Source: JAUWKC01 sp035529895 (GTDB lineage Bacteria > Planctomycetota > Phycisphaerae > Sedimentisphaerales > Anaerobacaceae). From it: DNA of 64,000 nt. The notes under the pieces are model-generated. The model searched no databases, was not told the DNA's origin, and saw only the letters and a list, made by a program, of their open reading frames with translations. The translations under genes were made by a program, and so were the position numbers. The DNA is taken from positions 62,001-126,000 of the forward strand of contig DATKVV010000041.1 of assembly GCA_035529895.1 (NCBI GenBank), read 5' to 3'. This document shows, piece after piece, positions 1 to 9,141 of the stretch (positions are counted from its first letter, which is position 1; every line of letters starts with the position of its first letter).

Positions 1-387
1 CTCAGCCTTTTTCCTGTTGTTGCCCGATATTACCACAACATTGCCCCGTTTATCTGTGAGCATCTTCTCCAGAAAATCCTCGCCAAAATACACGTTTTCC
101 TGCCAGTTGGTCGGATTATCCGTTCGGTTGTTAAACCCCTCAATTTGGTTCAGGTGATTTTCAACATCCGGCCCCCTCGGAGCGTATACCTGTACTACCG
201 GCGACACCTGCTCGTACATTGCTTTCTGCACGAGCGCTGCGTGAAAGTGTCCGGGGTCCAGGGTTATCAATCGTACTTCGTCTCTGGCCCCGGTGAATTT
301 CTTCCCGGGCGTTTCCTTTTTGGCACAGGAAAGCGGCATTGTTATCAAACAAGCTGCCATCCCCGCTAAAAGAAGTCTTTTGACCAT
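1..387 (-). CDS. Gfo/Idh/MocA-like oxidoreductase lipoprotein, N-terminal part (cut by window edge)
   Basis: The frame is open from an ATG at 387 down to base 1, so only the first 129 residues are visible. The N-terminus is a lipoprotein signal (a hydrophobic stretch ending in the lipobox LSC at about residues 19-21). It is followed by segments I recognise from the exported putative oxidoreductase family with a Pfam Oxidoreduct_C-type tail: LITLDPGHFHAALVQ, VYAPRGPDVENHL and EGFNNRTDNPTNW. These proteins are thought to oxidise or otherwise handle sugars in the periplasm of Bacteroidetes and Planctomycetes. The C-terminal half lies outside the window, so catalytic residues cannot be checked. 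It is followed on the same strand by the exported TIM-barrel isomerase gene (456-1328 lies upstream), which fits one sugar-processing locus. Confidence 0.8.
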   Translation of the reverse strand, partial: MVKRLLLAGMAACLITMPLSCAKKETPGKKFTGARDEVRLITLDPGHFHAALVQKAMYEQVSPVVQVYAPRGPDVENHLNQIEGFNNRTDNPTNWQENVYFGEDFLEKMLTDKRGNVVVISGNNRKKAE

Positions 388-455
388 TGCCAAATCCTTT
401 CTCTGAGATTCACATATCGTTTTTTCTTGCCGGCCCGCTGGTCCGACTTACGCCT

Positions 456-1328
456 TCAGACGGCAGCCAGCACCCCTCTTACGTAACCCACTGATTCGGC
501 CAGACCCGGCAGCGGGTCTTGCGCGTCCTTCTCATACTCGAAGGCCAAAATGCCTGCGTATCCTATTTCAAGCAACGTCCTGAGAAATCTCGGTACGTCA
601 ATCACCCCGCGCCCCATTTCCACGGTCTGGCCTTCCGCCGTCGGGGCTGAAACATCCTTCATGTGCACGTCCAGCAGCCGGTCCGCGAACTTCTGTGCCG
701 CCTCCGCCGGGTCCACGCCGGCCCGTTGTGTGTGTCCAACGTCAATACAAAGGCCGATTCGCCTGTCGAGACCTTTTATTCTTTCGTAAACGCTGCCGGG
801 CGTGGGATACAGCTTATCACCCGGTCCGTGATTGTGAATGGCCACTGCGATATCATATTTCCGGACCTTTGCGTTGACCAGCGGCAGCAGCTCGTGCGCC
901 GGCACGCCGACAATAGTTGTCATTCCGGCATCTCGGGCGTAATCAAAGGCACGATTGACCTCAGCCTCAGTTTTCATATAAATCACCCCGCCCCCGTAAA
1001 GCTGAAGTCCCGCCCCCTTTACTTTCGCTGCTGCCTTGTGTATCTGCGAGACGGTACTGTCAAGCGGCAGGTGGAAGCTCTTGAGGCAGATATACTTCAA
1101 TCCCACCCGCTGGGTCATCGCCAATGTCTGCTCCAGGTTAAATTTTCTGAGCGTATACGAAGCCAGGCCAAGCTCAAAGCGTCTCGACGCTCCCCTTTTG
1201 CTTCGCTCCTGTTCTTCGCCGGCGGCCGGATGATTCTGTCCCAGGCAGGTCGCTGGGCCTGCCAATGAAGCCGCCGCTCCTATACTCGCGGCCTTCAGAA
1301 ACTGCCTTCTGCTCTGCTGCTGCTTCAT
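456..1328 (-). CDS. Tat-exported sugar phosphate isomerase/epimerase-like TIM-barrel protein
   Basis: About 290 residues. I chose the ATG at 1328 over an upstream in-frame start because GGAGG sits just before it and the protein then begins with a proper Tat signal (SRRQFLKAA at residues 6-14, followed by an Ala-rich hydrophobic stretch). The mature part has xylose-isomerase-like (AP endonuclease 2 superfamily) metal-site motifs in order: VAIHNHG, CIDVGH, DVHMKD and, near the end, AFEYE. Such proteins isomerise or epimerise sugars, or act on 3-keto sugars in concert with Gfo/Idh/MocA oxidoreductases, and planctomycetes carry many copies. Neighbouring genes on both sides belong to those families. 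The exact substrate is unknown. Confidence 0.85.
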   Translation of the reverse strand: MKQQQSRRQFLKAASIGAAASLAGPATCLGQNHPAAGEEQERSKRGASRRFELGLASYTLRKFNLEQTLAMTQRVGLKYICLKSFHLPLDSTVSQIHKAAAKVKGAGLQLYGGGVIYMKTEAEVNRAFDYARDAGMTTIVGVPAHELLPLVNAKVRKYDIAVAIHNHGPGDKLYPTPGSVYERIKGLDRRIGLCIDVGHTQRAGVDPAEAAQKFADRLLDVHMKDVSAPTAEGQTVEMGRGVIDVPRFLRTLLEIGYAGILAFEYEKDAQDPLPGLAESVGYVRGVLAAV

Positions 1329-1695
1329 TTTTTTCCTCCGAAGGCGTTTGCGTTCTTCAACAGCCAAAAAAACGCTCTGTCACACGAAACTGTGTTGTTA
1401 TTGTACGGATTTACCCTGTGTGCTCAACCCTTTTCTTGTGCGTTCTTGCTCCCACAAAACGGGCAGTCAAACTTGGTTCCGGTCACAATAGCCGTTCGTA
1501 GTCCTGGGAATACCCACAAACTGACTATTATTACACCCCTGGCGCCCTATAATTTACCTTTGACAACGGCAGCAAAGTCATTAACATAAGGAGCGGCTTA
1601 AACCTTCGGATATGAGAATGTGGCCGTAAACCTCGTTTTTGCCGAGCGAAAAGAACTTGTCAACCGCAATAAGAAGTTTTAAGGAGAAAAGCAAG
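1329..1695. other. Divergent intergenic region with no gene
   Basis: This 367-base gap separates the minus-strand isomerase from the plus-strand oxidoreductase, so it should carry promoters for both. On the plus side there is one candidate promoter (see 1560-1587). I see no convincing RNA gene or protein gene here. A short minus-strand peptide with a CPFC motif near 1450-1485 was considered and rejected. Confidence 0.6.
1560..1587 (+). promoter_or_regulatory. Candidate sigma-70 type promoter for the 1696 oxidoreductase gene
   Basis: A perfect TTGACA at 1560-1565 is followed after 16 bases by TAACAT at 1582-1587, a four-of-six match to the -10 consensus. The start codon lies about 110 bases downstream. 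Only sequence similarity supports this, and planctomycete promoter rules are not well known. Confidence 0.35.
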
Positions 1696-3189
1696 ATGTC
1701 TTCCAAATCCAAAGAAATCTCACGTCGAGCATTTTTGTCCCGCACCACCCAAACGGCTGCCGGCCTGTTTGCTGCGTCGACTCTGGCCTCCTGTACCAGC
1801 GTACAGCCTGCCCCCGTTTTTAGGGGCCGTATCATCGGCGCCAACGAGCGCATCAACGTGGCCGTCATTGGCGTCAGGGGCCGCGGCAGAGGTCTCACTG
1901 AGGGATTCGCCAAAATCCCGAATGTCCGTGTAAAAACCCTTTGCGACGTCGACGAAAACCTTTTCCCCGACCGCGTCAAGAAAATCGAGGAAATCCAGGG
2001 CGTTGCGCCTTCCACCGCGTACGACCTCCGCCGCGTCTTTGAGGACAAGAGCATCGATGCTATCGTCACCGCTACTCCCAACCACTGGCACGCTCTGGTC
2101 ACGATATGGGCCTTGCAGGCGGGAAAACACGTTTACGTGGAAAAACCGTGCTCGCATAACATCTGGGAGGGCCGCAAGATGGTCGAGGCCGCCCAAAAGT
2201 ATAATCGTATCGTCTGCGTCGGCTTCCAGAGCCGCTCCAGCAGAAATGTCAGGCAGGCCATGAAATTGCTGCACGAGGGCAAGCTTGGTGATATCTATAT
2301 GGTCAAGGGTCTGTGCTATAAGGGCCGTGACAACATCCGAAAGTATCCCGATGGTCCTGTCCCCGACGGCGAGCAGTACAGTCTTACCGAGGGCGGCAAG
2401 CCGATACCTGCCTTCACGCGCGATTATCTCCGGAAGGTTCATTACGACCTTTTCCTCGGGCCCGCCCCTGAGCGTCCGTTCAACCGCAACCGCTTCCATT
2501 ACAACTGGCACTGGCATTGGGACTACGGCAACGGCGACATCGGCAACCAGGGTGTTCACCAGATGGACGTTGCCCGCTGGGGCCTGAACAAAAACGAGCA
2601 TCCCCGCGAAATCAGGTCCTTCGGCGGATATTTTGCTTTCGATTCCTCTCAGGAAACAGCCAATACCCAAATTGCCGCATTCGAGTACGCCGACGGCAAA
2701 ATCCTCCAGTTTGAGGTCCGCAGCCTCTACACCAACGACGAGAAAGGCGTCAGGATTGGCAATCTGTTCTTCGGCACCGAGGGCTGGATGCACCTTAACA
2801 GCAGCGGCGATACATGGGAAACCTTCTTTGGCCGAAAGAACGAGCCGGGCCCGAGCTCGACCACCGCCGACGTCAGCGCCGACCCCTCAGACCTTACCGG
2901 CTCCGGTGGAGGCGGGCACTTTGAGAACTTCATCCATGCCGTGCGCTCCGGAAGACTGCAAGACATTCCGGCTGATATCGAGGGGGGACATCTCTCCGCC
3001 GCCTTGTGCCACATGGCGAACATATCCTACCGCCTCGGCAGGGACCTTACCTTCGACGGCGCTAAGGAGAAATTCGTCGGTGACCGAGATGCCAACCGGA
3101 TGCTCAGCGGTTTTCCGCAGGTCGAAAACGGTCGGGTGGTTAAGGTCCACGGCTATCGAAAACCCTATGTTGTACCGGAAAAAGTGTAA
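1696..3189 (+). CDS. Tat-exported Gfo/Idh/MocA family oxidoreductase
   Basis: About 497 residues. The ATG at 1696 is preferred over an upstream one because AAGGAG lies 10 bases before it and the protein then opens with a twin-arginine signal (SRRAFLSRT at residues 9-17) ending in a lipobox-like LASC. An NAD(P)-binding Rossmann domain follows (VAVIGVRGRGRG), then the family signature EKPCSHN with its conserved Lys and Pro. The C-terminal alpha/beta domain carries a His/Trp-rich block (YNWHWHWDYG, GNQGVHQMDVARW) typical of large planctomycete members. These are predicted NAD(P)-dependent sugar oxidoreductases working outside the cytoplasm with a retained cofactor. The gene sits 43 bases before another exported TIM-barrel protein, so the two are probably co-transcribed. 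Confidence 0.9.
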   Translation: MSSKSKEISRRAFLSRTTQTAAGLFAASTLASCTSVQPAPVFRGRIIGANERINVAVIGVRGRGRGLTEGFAKIPNVRVKTLCDVDENLFPDRVKKIEEIQGVAPSTAYDLRRVFEDKSIDAIVTATPNHWHALVTIWALQAGKHVYVEKPCSHNIWEGRKMVEAAQKYNRIVCVGFQSRSSRNVRQAMKLLHEGKLGDIYMVKGLCYKGRDNIRKYPDGPVPDGEQYSLTEGGKPIPAFTRDYLRKVHYDLFLGPAPERPFNRNRFHYNWHWHWDYGNGDIGNQGVHQMDVARWGLNKNEHPREIRSFGGYFAFDSSQETANTQIAAFEYADGKILQFEVRSLYTNDEKGVRIGNLFFGTEGWMHLNSSGDTWETFFGRKNEPGPSSTTADVSADPSDLTGSGGGGHFENFIHAVRSGRLQDIPADIEGGHLSAALCHMANISYRLGRDLTFDGAKEKFVGDRDANRMLSGFPQVENGRVVKVHGYRKPYVVPEKV

Positions 3190-3232
3190 GCATTTAAAAC
3201 AGATAAAGACGCTTGGAAGGGATTTTTAGGCT

Positions 3233-4147
3233 ATGGCCAATTATTCGAGACGACGTTTTATTACACACTCGCTCGGCGCCGCTGCCGCCGGCATGTTTGC
3301 CGGAACCGCCTTAACGTCCTGCAGTGACAGCCAATTTCTCTCAGCAGGCAAACCCGGCTCGAAAATGCGATTCGGCCTGGTTACCTATCTCTGGGGCAAG
3401 GACTGGGACCTGCCGACCCTTATCAAAAACTGCGAAACCACCAAGGTGCCCGGCGTCGAACTGCGCACACAGCACGCCCACGGCGTTGAGTCAAATCTGA
3501 ATTCCCAGCAGCGACAGGAGGTTAAGAGGCGTTTCGCCGACAGCCCTGTAACACTCGTAGGTCTGGGAACCAACTTTGCTTTTCACCACACCGACTTTCT
3601 GAAACTCCGCGCCGACATCGACGGGGCCAAGCAGTACGTCAAGCTCTCGCACGATGTCGGCGGCACCGGCGTCAAGGTCAAGCCCAACGACCTGCCTGAT
3701 GAAGCGCCGGTTGAAAAAACCGTCGAACAGATTGGCAGGTCCCTCAACGAATTAGGAAGGTTTGGTGCTGATTACGGACAGGAAATTCGCGTCGAAGTGC
3801 ACGGCAGAAAGACTTCGGACCTGCCGATTATGAAACGCATTTTTGATGTGGCGACCCATCCGAACGTGGGTGTTTGCTGGAATTGCAACGAGCAGGACCT
3901 CGAAGGGCAGGGCCTCGAATACAACTTTAACTTGGTTAAGAAGCGCCTCGGTGCCACCGTCCACATCCGCGAACTGAACATCGGTGATTATCCCTACCAG
4001 CAGCTAATAAACCTGTTTGTGAAAACGAATTACAAGGGCTGGATATTGCTTGAGGCCCGCACGAAACCAGATGACCGCGTCAAGGCTCTCGCGGAGCAGC
4101 GAACCCTGTTCGAGCAGATGGTCGCCAATGCTCAGTCCCTTGTCTGA
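3233..4147 (+). CDS. Tat-exported sugar phosphate isomerase/epimerase-like TIM-barrel protein
   Basis: 304 residues. It starts with a clear Tat signal (SRRRFITHS at residues 5-13), then an Ala/Gly-rich stretch and a lipobox-like LTSC, suggesting membrane anchoring after export. The body is an AP endonuclease 2-type TIM barrel with motifs for a divalent metal site: IRVEVHG, VGVCWNCNEQD, VHIRELNIGDYP and ILLEART near the C-terminus. The usual HNH is replaced by EVHG, which also occurs in this subgroup. It follows the Gfo/Idh/MocA gene closely and likely acts in the same sugar conversion. The reaction is not identifiable from sequence alone. Confidence 0.85.
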   Translation: MANYSRRRFITHSLGAAAAGMFAGTALTSCSDSQFLSAGKPGSKMRFGLVTYLWGKDWDLPTLIKNCETTKVPGVELRTQHAHGVESNLNSQQRQEVKRRFADSPVTLVGLGTNFAFHHTDFLKLRADIDGAKQYVKLSHDVGGTGVKVKPNDLPDEAPVEKTVEQIGRSLNELGRFGADYGQEIRVEVHGRKTSDLPIMKRIFDVATHPNVGVCWNCNEQDLEGQGLEYNFNLVKKRLGATVHIRELNIGDYPYQQLINLFVKTNYKGWILLEARTKPDDRVKALAEQRTLFEQMVANAQSLV

Positions 4148-4225
4148 TTTACGGGGGCCGCGCGACGAGCGACGGCTATTGGCGGGTAATCTGCGACTGC
4201 ACCGCATATTAGGACGAGGGGCAAA

Positions 4226-4714
4226 ATGGTATGTCGAGGCTATCTCGATATCGAAACCACCGGTTTGAGCCGCTACTATGCTGACTTAACCGTGGTTGGT
4301 GTGTGTGTTGAGTGGTCCGGCGGGTGCAACATCATACAACTGGTTGGCGAGCAGATAACCGCCCAAAGGGTAATTGCCGCGATAAGAAAGGCGCGACTTT
4401 TCTACACTTATAATGGCGCGCGATTTGATTTACCATTTATTAAGGCTAAGCTTGGAGTGGACCTTTCAGAGCGTATCGCGCACAAAGATTTGATGTACGA
4501 CTGCTGGCGCAAGAACCTTTACGGAGGGCTTAAAGAAGTCGAAAGAAAGCTGGGAATCGCCAGAACGACCCAGGGCATAGATGGAAGAATGGCCGTCAGG
4601 CTCTGGTACGATTATCAGATTTACGGAAATAGCAGTTCGTTGGCGCTTCTGTTGCGGTATAATAAAGAAGATATCATGAATTTGAGGCTGCTTAGAGAAA
4701 AGCTGAAAGTCTGA
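4226..4714 (+). CDS. RNase H-like 3'-5' exonuclease domain protein (YprB/RNase_H_2 type)
   Basis: 162 residues, a single domain. All DEDDy exonuclease motifs are visible: exo I as YLDIETTGL (Asp8, Glu10), exo II as YNGARFDLPF, a middle KDLMYDCW segment, and exo III as YNKEDIMNL (Tyr and Asp). This matches the ribonuclease H-like domain found alone or fused in YprB-like proteins, predicted to trim single-stranded nucleic acid in the cytoplasm. A GAGGGG sequence precedes the ATG. The gene opens a small plus-strand run with the Hsp20-like and radical SAM genes. Confidence 0.8.
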   Translation: MVCRGYLDIETTGLSRYYADLTVVGVCVEWSGGCNIIQLVGEQITAQRVIAAIRKARLFYTYNGARFDLPFIKAKLGVDLSERIAHKDLMYDCWRKNLYGGLKEVERKLGIARTTQGIDGRMAVRLWYDYQIYGNSSSLALLLRYNKEDIMNLRLLREKLKV

Positions 4715-4733
4715 GAACATAGGGGGAAATGTC

Positions 4734-4976
4734 GTGGCGGAAGAGTCTTACGACGAATGGGGCGAATTCGGAATGCACATGGGGCCTTTTGGCTTTGGGT
4801 TTTGGGGGCCGAGGCGCCGGGTCAGCTACAGCCGGACAGAGGATTCTCATATCCTTCGGCTGCGTTTAGACCCGAAAGCCGAAAAAGACCAGATAAAGGT
4901 CCGCCTTGTGGAGCCTGGCGTTCTTGAAATTCGATGGCCAAGACAGCCAAAGGGCGAAGAAATCCCAATTGAGTAA
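4734..4976 (+). CDS. Small Hsp20/alpha-crystallin-like protein (hypothetical)
   Basis: 80 residues from a GTG start preceded by AGGGGG. Residues 10-28 are Gly/Phe/Trp-rich (GPFGFGFWGPRRR). Residues 33-73 resemble a shortened alpha-crystallin core, with alternating hydrophobics (HILRLRLDP, IKVRLVEPGVLEIRW) and the pattern seen in Hsp20 beta strands. It is too short to be a full small heat-shock protein. The start lies 19 bases after the exonuclease stop and the radical SAM gene follows after 35 bases, so one operon is likely. Function is unproven. Confidence 0.65.
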   Translation: MAEESYDEWGEFGMHMGPFGFGFWGPRRRVSYSRTEDSHILRLRLDPKAEKDQIKVRLVEPGVLEIRWPRQPKGEEIPIE

Positions 4977-5011
4977 TATACTCCGAAGTCTCACAGAAGG
5001 TAGGCAATATT

Positions 5012-6136
5012 GTGGCTGCCTGTAAGAAATGCGGCAGGGTCTCTGCTGAAATAGCCGAAGTACTGTCACTTTGCGGGCAGTGCGTTCGCAAAGCTGACAA
5101 TGCGTCTCTTACAGAGCTTCAGACAATTCATGCCCAAAGTCGTGAAAAGTTTGGTCTTCCTTCCGTACCTCCGTCCGGCGCGAATGGCATCCAATGTGAT
5201 TTGTGTCAAAACAAATGCGAAGTTCCTATCGGCGGGGACGGCTATTGCGGGGTGCGTTCTAATGAAAATGGCCGCTTGATCGGCGGCGGTCCGAGAGACG
5301 CTGTTGTTTCGTGGTACTACGACCCGCTGCCGACCAACTGCGTGGCCGACTGGGTATGTCCGGGCGGCAGCGGCGCGGGCTACCCCAAATGGGCACACGT
5401 ACCGAGAGCAGAACACGGCTACGTAAACCTGGCCGTATTCTATGAGGCCTGTAGTTTCAATTGCCTGTTCTGTCAGAACTGGCATTTCCGAGAGTTTACC
5501 CGCCGTCCGTGTGGCGCGCGTTCGATAAAGTACAGGACGCGGACCGCTCAGGAACTGGCAGAAAGCGTCACCAAAAATACTTCCTGTATCTGCTTTTTTG
5601 GCGGCGACCCCACATGTCAATTGCCTCATGCATTGGCGGCTTCAAGATTAGCGCGCAGACAAAGCCGGCCGAGGATATTACGTATCTGCTGGGAGACGAA
5701 CGGCTCTATGAGTGCGAAGCTTCTTGACAAGATGCTGAGTCTGTCTCTCGAAAGCGGCGGCTGTGTCAAATTTGACTTGAAAGCGATGGACCGAAATATC
5801 CACTACGCACTTTGCGGCGTTGATAACAGACGCACCTTTGAGAACTTTGCCGCCGCCGCCGCCAGGCGAATACCGCGGCGCCCGGAGCCGCCGCCCCTTA
5901 TTGCCAGCACTCTGCTTGTGCCCGGCTATATAGACGCCAACGAAGTCGGCGCCATAGCGTCGTTCATTGCCCGACTGAACCCGGATATACCCTATGCCCT
6001 TCTCGGATTTCACGGCGATTTTCTTATGACGGACCTTCCCCCCACTTCATGGAAACAGGCGGAAAGCTGTCTTGCCGCCGCCGAAGCCGCCGGTCTCAAA
6101 CGTGTCCGACTCGGCAACGTCCACGTGCTCCGTTAG
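5012..6136 (+). CDS. Radical SAM protein, AmmeMemoRadiSam/PflA-like
   Basis: 374 residues from a GTG start. An N-terminal zinc-ribbon-like part (CKKCG near residue 4, CGQC near 26) and a second cysteine pair (CDLCQNKC near 67) precede the radical SAM core. The cluster motif is CSFNCLFCQNW (CX3CX2C) at about residues 147-157, followed by FFGGDP and WETNGS segments that contact SAM. This is the architecture of pyruvate formate-lyase-activating-like enzymes and of the radical SAM partner in the AmmeMemoRadiSam system. No Memo or AMMECR1 gene is visible in the window, so the partner is unknown. It likely acts in the cytoplasm under reducing conditions. Confidence 0.85.
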   Translation: MAACKKCGRVSAEIAEVLSLCGQCVRKADNASLTELQTIHAQSREKFGLPSVPPSGANGIQCDLCQNKCEVPIGGDGYCGVRSNENGRLIGGGPRDAVVSWYYDPLPTNCVADWVCPGGSGAGYPKWAHVPRAEHGYVNLAVFYEACSFNCLFCQNWHFREFTRRPCGARSIKYRTRTAQELAESVTKNTSCICFFGGDPTCQLPHALAASRLARRQSRPRILRICWETNGSMSAKLLDKMLSLSLESGGCVKFDLKAMDRNIHYALCGVDNRRTFENFAAAAARRIPRRPEPPPLIASTLLVPGYIDANEVGAIASFIARLNPDIPYALLGFHGDFLMTDLPPTSWKQAESCLAAAEAAGLKRVRLGNVHVLR

Positions 6137-6182
6137 TCCGTTAGAATCAGGAAGCCATTAGAAGAAAGTATTTGCTGGCGTG

Positions 6183-7310
6183 TTAAGTTGCTTCTTCCGG
6201 CCGTCGTGCCTTCTCGGAACAGGCATAGCGCAATCGTTTTGAAACAGGAGGATGGTCGTATAAAAGAAGCTCCTCCAGCCTAGTCGGCGACGGGTCGGCG
6301 AGATTCTGTTTGGCTAATTTTGTCATTGCTGAAGCGAAACTCCCGCGGTTTTCTATGTGCTCTACGGCAAAGATGTCCGCCTTTTGTTCCAGATTACGCA
6401 GGTACCATAGCTGTATCGGCATAAGCAGCAGCCACACTGCCATCAGAATCAACGCCAGCAGCGGGAAAGCAGCGATATCATAAACATCAGCGAAGGCAAA
6501 GAGCCTCGTGCCTTCTTTGAATAACAGCGCGGTCAGGTAAAAGCTTATGGCCGAAGCTCCTGTGCCGAAGCCAAGAATTTTTCGAACATGGAGCAGGCGT
6601 ATATGCGCCAGTTCGTGGGCGAATATCGCTTCAATTTCATCATCTGAATAGTTCTTCAACAAAGTGTCACCCAGCAGTATCCGCCGGTTCTTTCCCAATC
6701 CCACCACAGCGGCATTTGCTTTTCGCGTTTCTTTGCTCAACTGAATCTCAAATACCTCCCCGATTCTGACGCCGCAGTTCCTGCCTAAGGCAAGCAATCT
6801 GTCCCTGAGTTCCATATTGGCCAGTGGAACACACTTATAGAACAAAGGTATTATCAAAACGGGGGCAATCCTGCCCAGCACTATGGTGAATAGCAGCCAT
6901 GCCGCTGTTGTCAGCAGCCACCAGCGTTCCGGGAAATGTCTCAAGAAGAAATAGAGCGCCTCACCGGCGACCAGAAGCATCGCTAAAGACAGCAGCGCCT
7001 TCTTTATTGTCTTTCTTAGCCATCCAGGCACAGTTTGGTTTGACAACAGGAACTTATGTTCGAGCAGAAAGTCCCCGTAAAAATCAAGCCCGACAAACAG
7101 CAAATAATAAATACCGCTGAAGATAGTCATGTAAAACGCGACCTGTAGATAGAAATTCCCGCTTACTGCCGCGGCTGAATCTCTTAAGCGTATCGATGCC
7201 CCCGAGAAAAGCATAATCACAAGAAAAGCCGCGGTCAGCAGTAGCTGAACAATTGTTAACCGGGTCTTGAGCCTCGAATATCGCCTGGCCTGTGTAGAAG
7301 TTTCTTCCAT
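6183..7310 (-). CDS. M48 family membrane metalloprotease (Ste24/HtpX-like)
   Basis: 375 residues. Several membrane segments are evident (about residues 20-40, 55-75, 105-125, 130-150, and two after the active site). The zinc motif is HELAH with His232, Glu233 and His236, and a downstream AEQKADIFAVEH-type helix should give the third ligand. This is the layout of CAAX prenyl endopeptidase and Ste24 relatives, which cleave membrane or misfolded membrane proteins. It stands alone, divergent from polX. Transcription starts in the roughly 100-base gap they share. Confidence 0.88.
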   Translation of the reverse strand: MEETSTQARRYSRLKTRLTIVQLLLTAAFLVIMLFSGASIRLRDSAAAVSGNFYLQVAFYMTIFSGIYYLLFVGLDFYGDFLLEHKFLLSNQTVPGWLRKTIKKALLSLAMLLVAGEALYFFLRHFPERWWLLTTAAWLLFTIVLGRIAPVLIIPLFYKCVPLANMELRDRLLALGRNCGVRIGEVFEIQLSKETRKANAAVVGLGKNRRILLGDTLLKNYSDDEIEAIFAHELAHIRLLHVRKILGFGTGASAISFYLTALLFKEGTRLFAFADVYDIAAFPLLALILMAVWLLLMPIQLWYLRNLEQKADIFAVEHIENRGSFASAMTKLAKQNLADPSPTRLEELLLYDHPPVSKRLRYACSEKARRPEEAT

Positions 7311-7413
7311 ATCTGTGCCGCCGTTATGTTCGGCCTATTATGATACCAGAGAGCCGGCGCCCAACGCAAAATTATTGCTTTGGTTTTACTGCCGTGCAGA
7401 TATAATCAGGCTT

Positions 7414-9141
7414 ATGAAGAATGCGGTCCTCAGTCAGCTTTTTGACCAGATGGCGGATATCATGGAAATCCTCGGTGAAGACCGTTTCCGCATTAACAGC
7501 TATCGAAAAGTCGCACGCGTTATCTCCGAAATGCCGACCGATGTGGAGGCCCTGCTGGTAGCGGGCAAGCTGGCCGAAACGCCCGGAATAGGAAAATCAA
7601 GTCTTACCAAAATCGAAGAATTCGTAAAAACCGGCGCGATAACGGCCCACCGGGAACTGCTAAAAAAAATCCCGGCCACATTGCTGGAGCTGCTGACGAT
7701 ACCCGGCATAGGGCCAAAAGGCGTCAAGTTAGTCTACGAGAAGCTGAAGGTAACAAGTATCGCGGAACTGAAAAACGCCATCGAAAGTGGTTCTGTCGCC
7801 CAATTGCCCGGCTTCGGCGACAAGAAGGCCGCCGCAGTAGCAAAAGGCATTCAGTTTATCGAAACATCGACTGGCAGAATTCGCCTCGACCAGGCCCTCG
7901 AAGCGGCGGACCTGGTCACGGAATTCCTCAACGGCCTGTCGGGCATCAAAAGAATCCGGCCTGCCGGCTCACTCCGCCGGTGCGCCGAGACCATCGGCGA
8001 TGTTGACATACTTGTCACCGCCGGCAAGGGAAAGCAAATCATAGATTCTTTCACTGCCGCTTCGTTCGTGCAGGAGGTCCTTGCTTCCGGCCCCACAAAA
8101 GGCTCAGCCATTATCGAGACCCAGACTGTGCCTGTGCACGTCGATGTCAGGGTCGTGCCGCAGGAGAGTTTTGGCGCTGCCGCACAGTACTTCACCGGCT
8201 CAAAGCAGCATAACGTCCGTTTGAGGGAAATCGCCGTCAAAGCCGGTTTGAAATTGAATGAGTATGGCTTGTTCAGAGGTGAGAAGATGGTTGCCGGCCC
8301 GGTCGAAGAAGAAATCTACCGCAGACTCGGGCTTGACTACATCGAGCCTGTGCTTCGGGAAGACCGCGGCGAAGTCGATGCTGCAAAAAACCATTCGCTC
8401 CCTGAGCTAATCCAGCCGAAAGACGTAAAAGGCGACCTTCACGTCCACACGAACGCCTCCGACGGCAACTGCGACGCATCCGAACTCGCGCAGGCGGCAA
8501 AAAAGATGGGTTACAAATACATCTGCATTACGGACCACTCTCACTCCTCGGCAATTGCGAACGGCTTGTCCGCCAAACGATTATCGCAGCAGATTGAGCA
8601 AATCCACAAGCTTAATGAAAAATTAAAAGACATAGTCATCCTGGCGGGAACCGAAGTCGATATACTCGCCGACAGCTCGCTGGATTTTGATGATAAACTG
8701 CTGGCCGAGCTCGATTTCGTGATAGCCTCGATACACTCCGGCCTGGCAAGCTCCCGCGAGAAGGTAACAACCCGCACATTGAAAGCGATGGACAACCCAT
8801 ACGTCAACTGTATCGCCCACCCGACCGGCAGACTTATTGGCCAGCGAGAGCCGATGGATATTGACTTGGCGGCTGTCATCAAACATGCCGCTCAAACACG
8901 CACGGCCCTCGAGGTCAACGCAAACCCGTACCGCCTGGACCTGAAGGATACACATTGCAGGATGGCGGTGGAAGCCGGGGTCAAACTCGTAATAGGAACC
9001 GATGCCCATAACGTTGCAGGCCTCGGCTTGATCGGTTTCGGCGTCGCAACCGCCGCCCGAGGCTGGGCAACAAAGGCCGATGTCCTGAACACCCTGCCGG
9101 CGGCCAAAATTAAAAGCTGGGTCGGTAGTAAAAGACCCTGA
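7414..9141 (+). CDS. polX: DNA polymerase/3'-5' exonuclease PolX
   Basis: 575 residues when started at the ATG at 7414, the usual PolX length. An upstream in-frame start would run into the divergent gene and add 49 unrelated residues. Domain order: helix-hairpin-helix 8-kDa domain (GIGKSSL, IPGIGPKG, LPGFGDKK), polymerase-beta palm with GSLRRC and the metal pair GDVDILV, then a C-terminal PHP domain (GDLHVHTNASDG, ITDHSHSS, GTEVDILAD, IAHPTGR, GTDAHN) that supplies exonuclease or AP-endonuclease activity. It repairs gapped DNA in base excision repair. Its stop overlaps the next start (ATGA), so translation is probably coupled. Confidence 0.95.
   Translation: MKNAVLSQLFDQMADIMEILGEDRFRINSYRKVARVISEMPTDVEALLVAGKLAETPGIGKSSLTKIEEFVKTGAITAHRELLKKIPATLLELLTIPGIGPKGVKLVYEKLKVTSIAELKNAIESGSVAQLPGFGDKKAAAVAKGIQFIETSTGRIRLDQALEAADLVTEFLNGLSGIKRIRPAGSLRRCAETIGDVDILVTAGKGKQIIDSFTAASFVQEVLASGPTKGSAIIETQTVPVHVDVRVVPQESFGAAAQYFTGSKQHNVRLREIAVKAGLKLNEYGLFRGEKMVAGPVEEEIYRRLGLDYIEPVLREDRGEVDAAKNHSLPELIQPKDVKGDLHVHTNASDGNCDASELAQAAKKMGYKYICITDHSHSSAIANGLSAKRLSQQIEQIHKLNEKLKDIVILAGTEVDILADSSLDFDDKLLAELDFVIASIHSGLASSREKVTTRTLKAMDNPYVNCIAHPTGRLIGQREPMDIDLAAVIKHAAQTRTALEVNANPYRLDLKDTHCRMAVEAGVKLVIGTDAHNVAGLGLIGFGVATAARGWATKADVLNTLPAAKIKSWVGSKRP

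Noticed and set aside
1430..1500. Minus-strand peptide with a CPFCGSKN zinc-ribbon-like motif in the gap before the oxidoreductase
   Set aside because: Only about 17 residues from a possible GTG, with no ribosome-binding site and stops close upstream, so it is probably chance.
1581..2793. Long antisense frames opposite the Gfo/Idh/MocA gene
   Set aside because: They have no recognisable domains and lie over a well-supported gene; GC-rich third positions produce such shadows.
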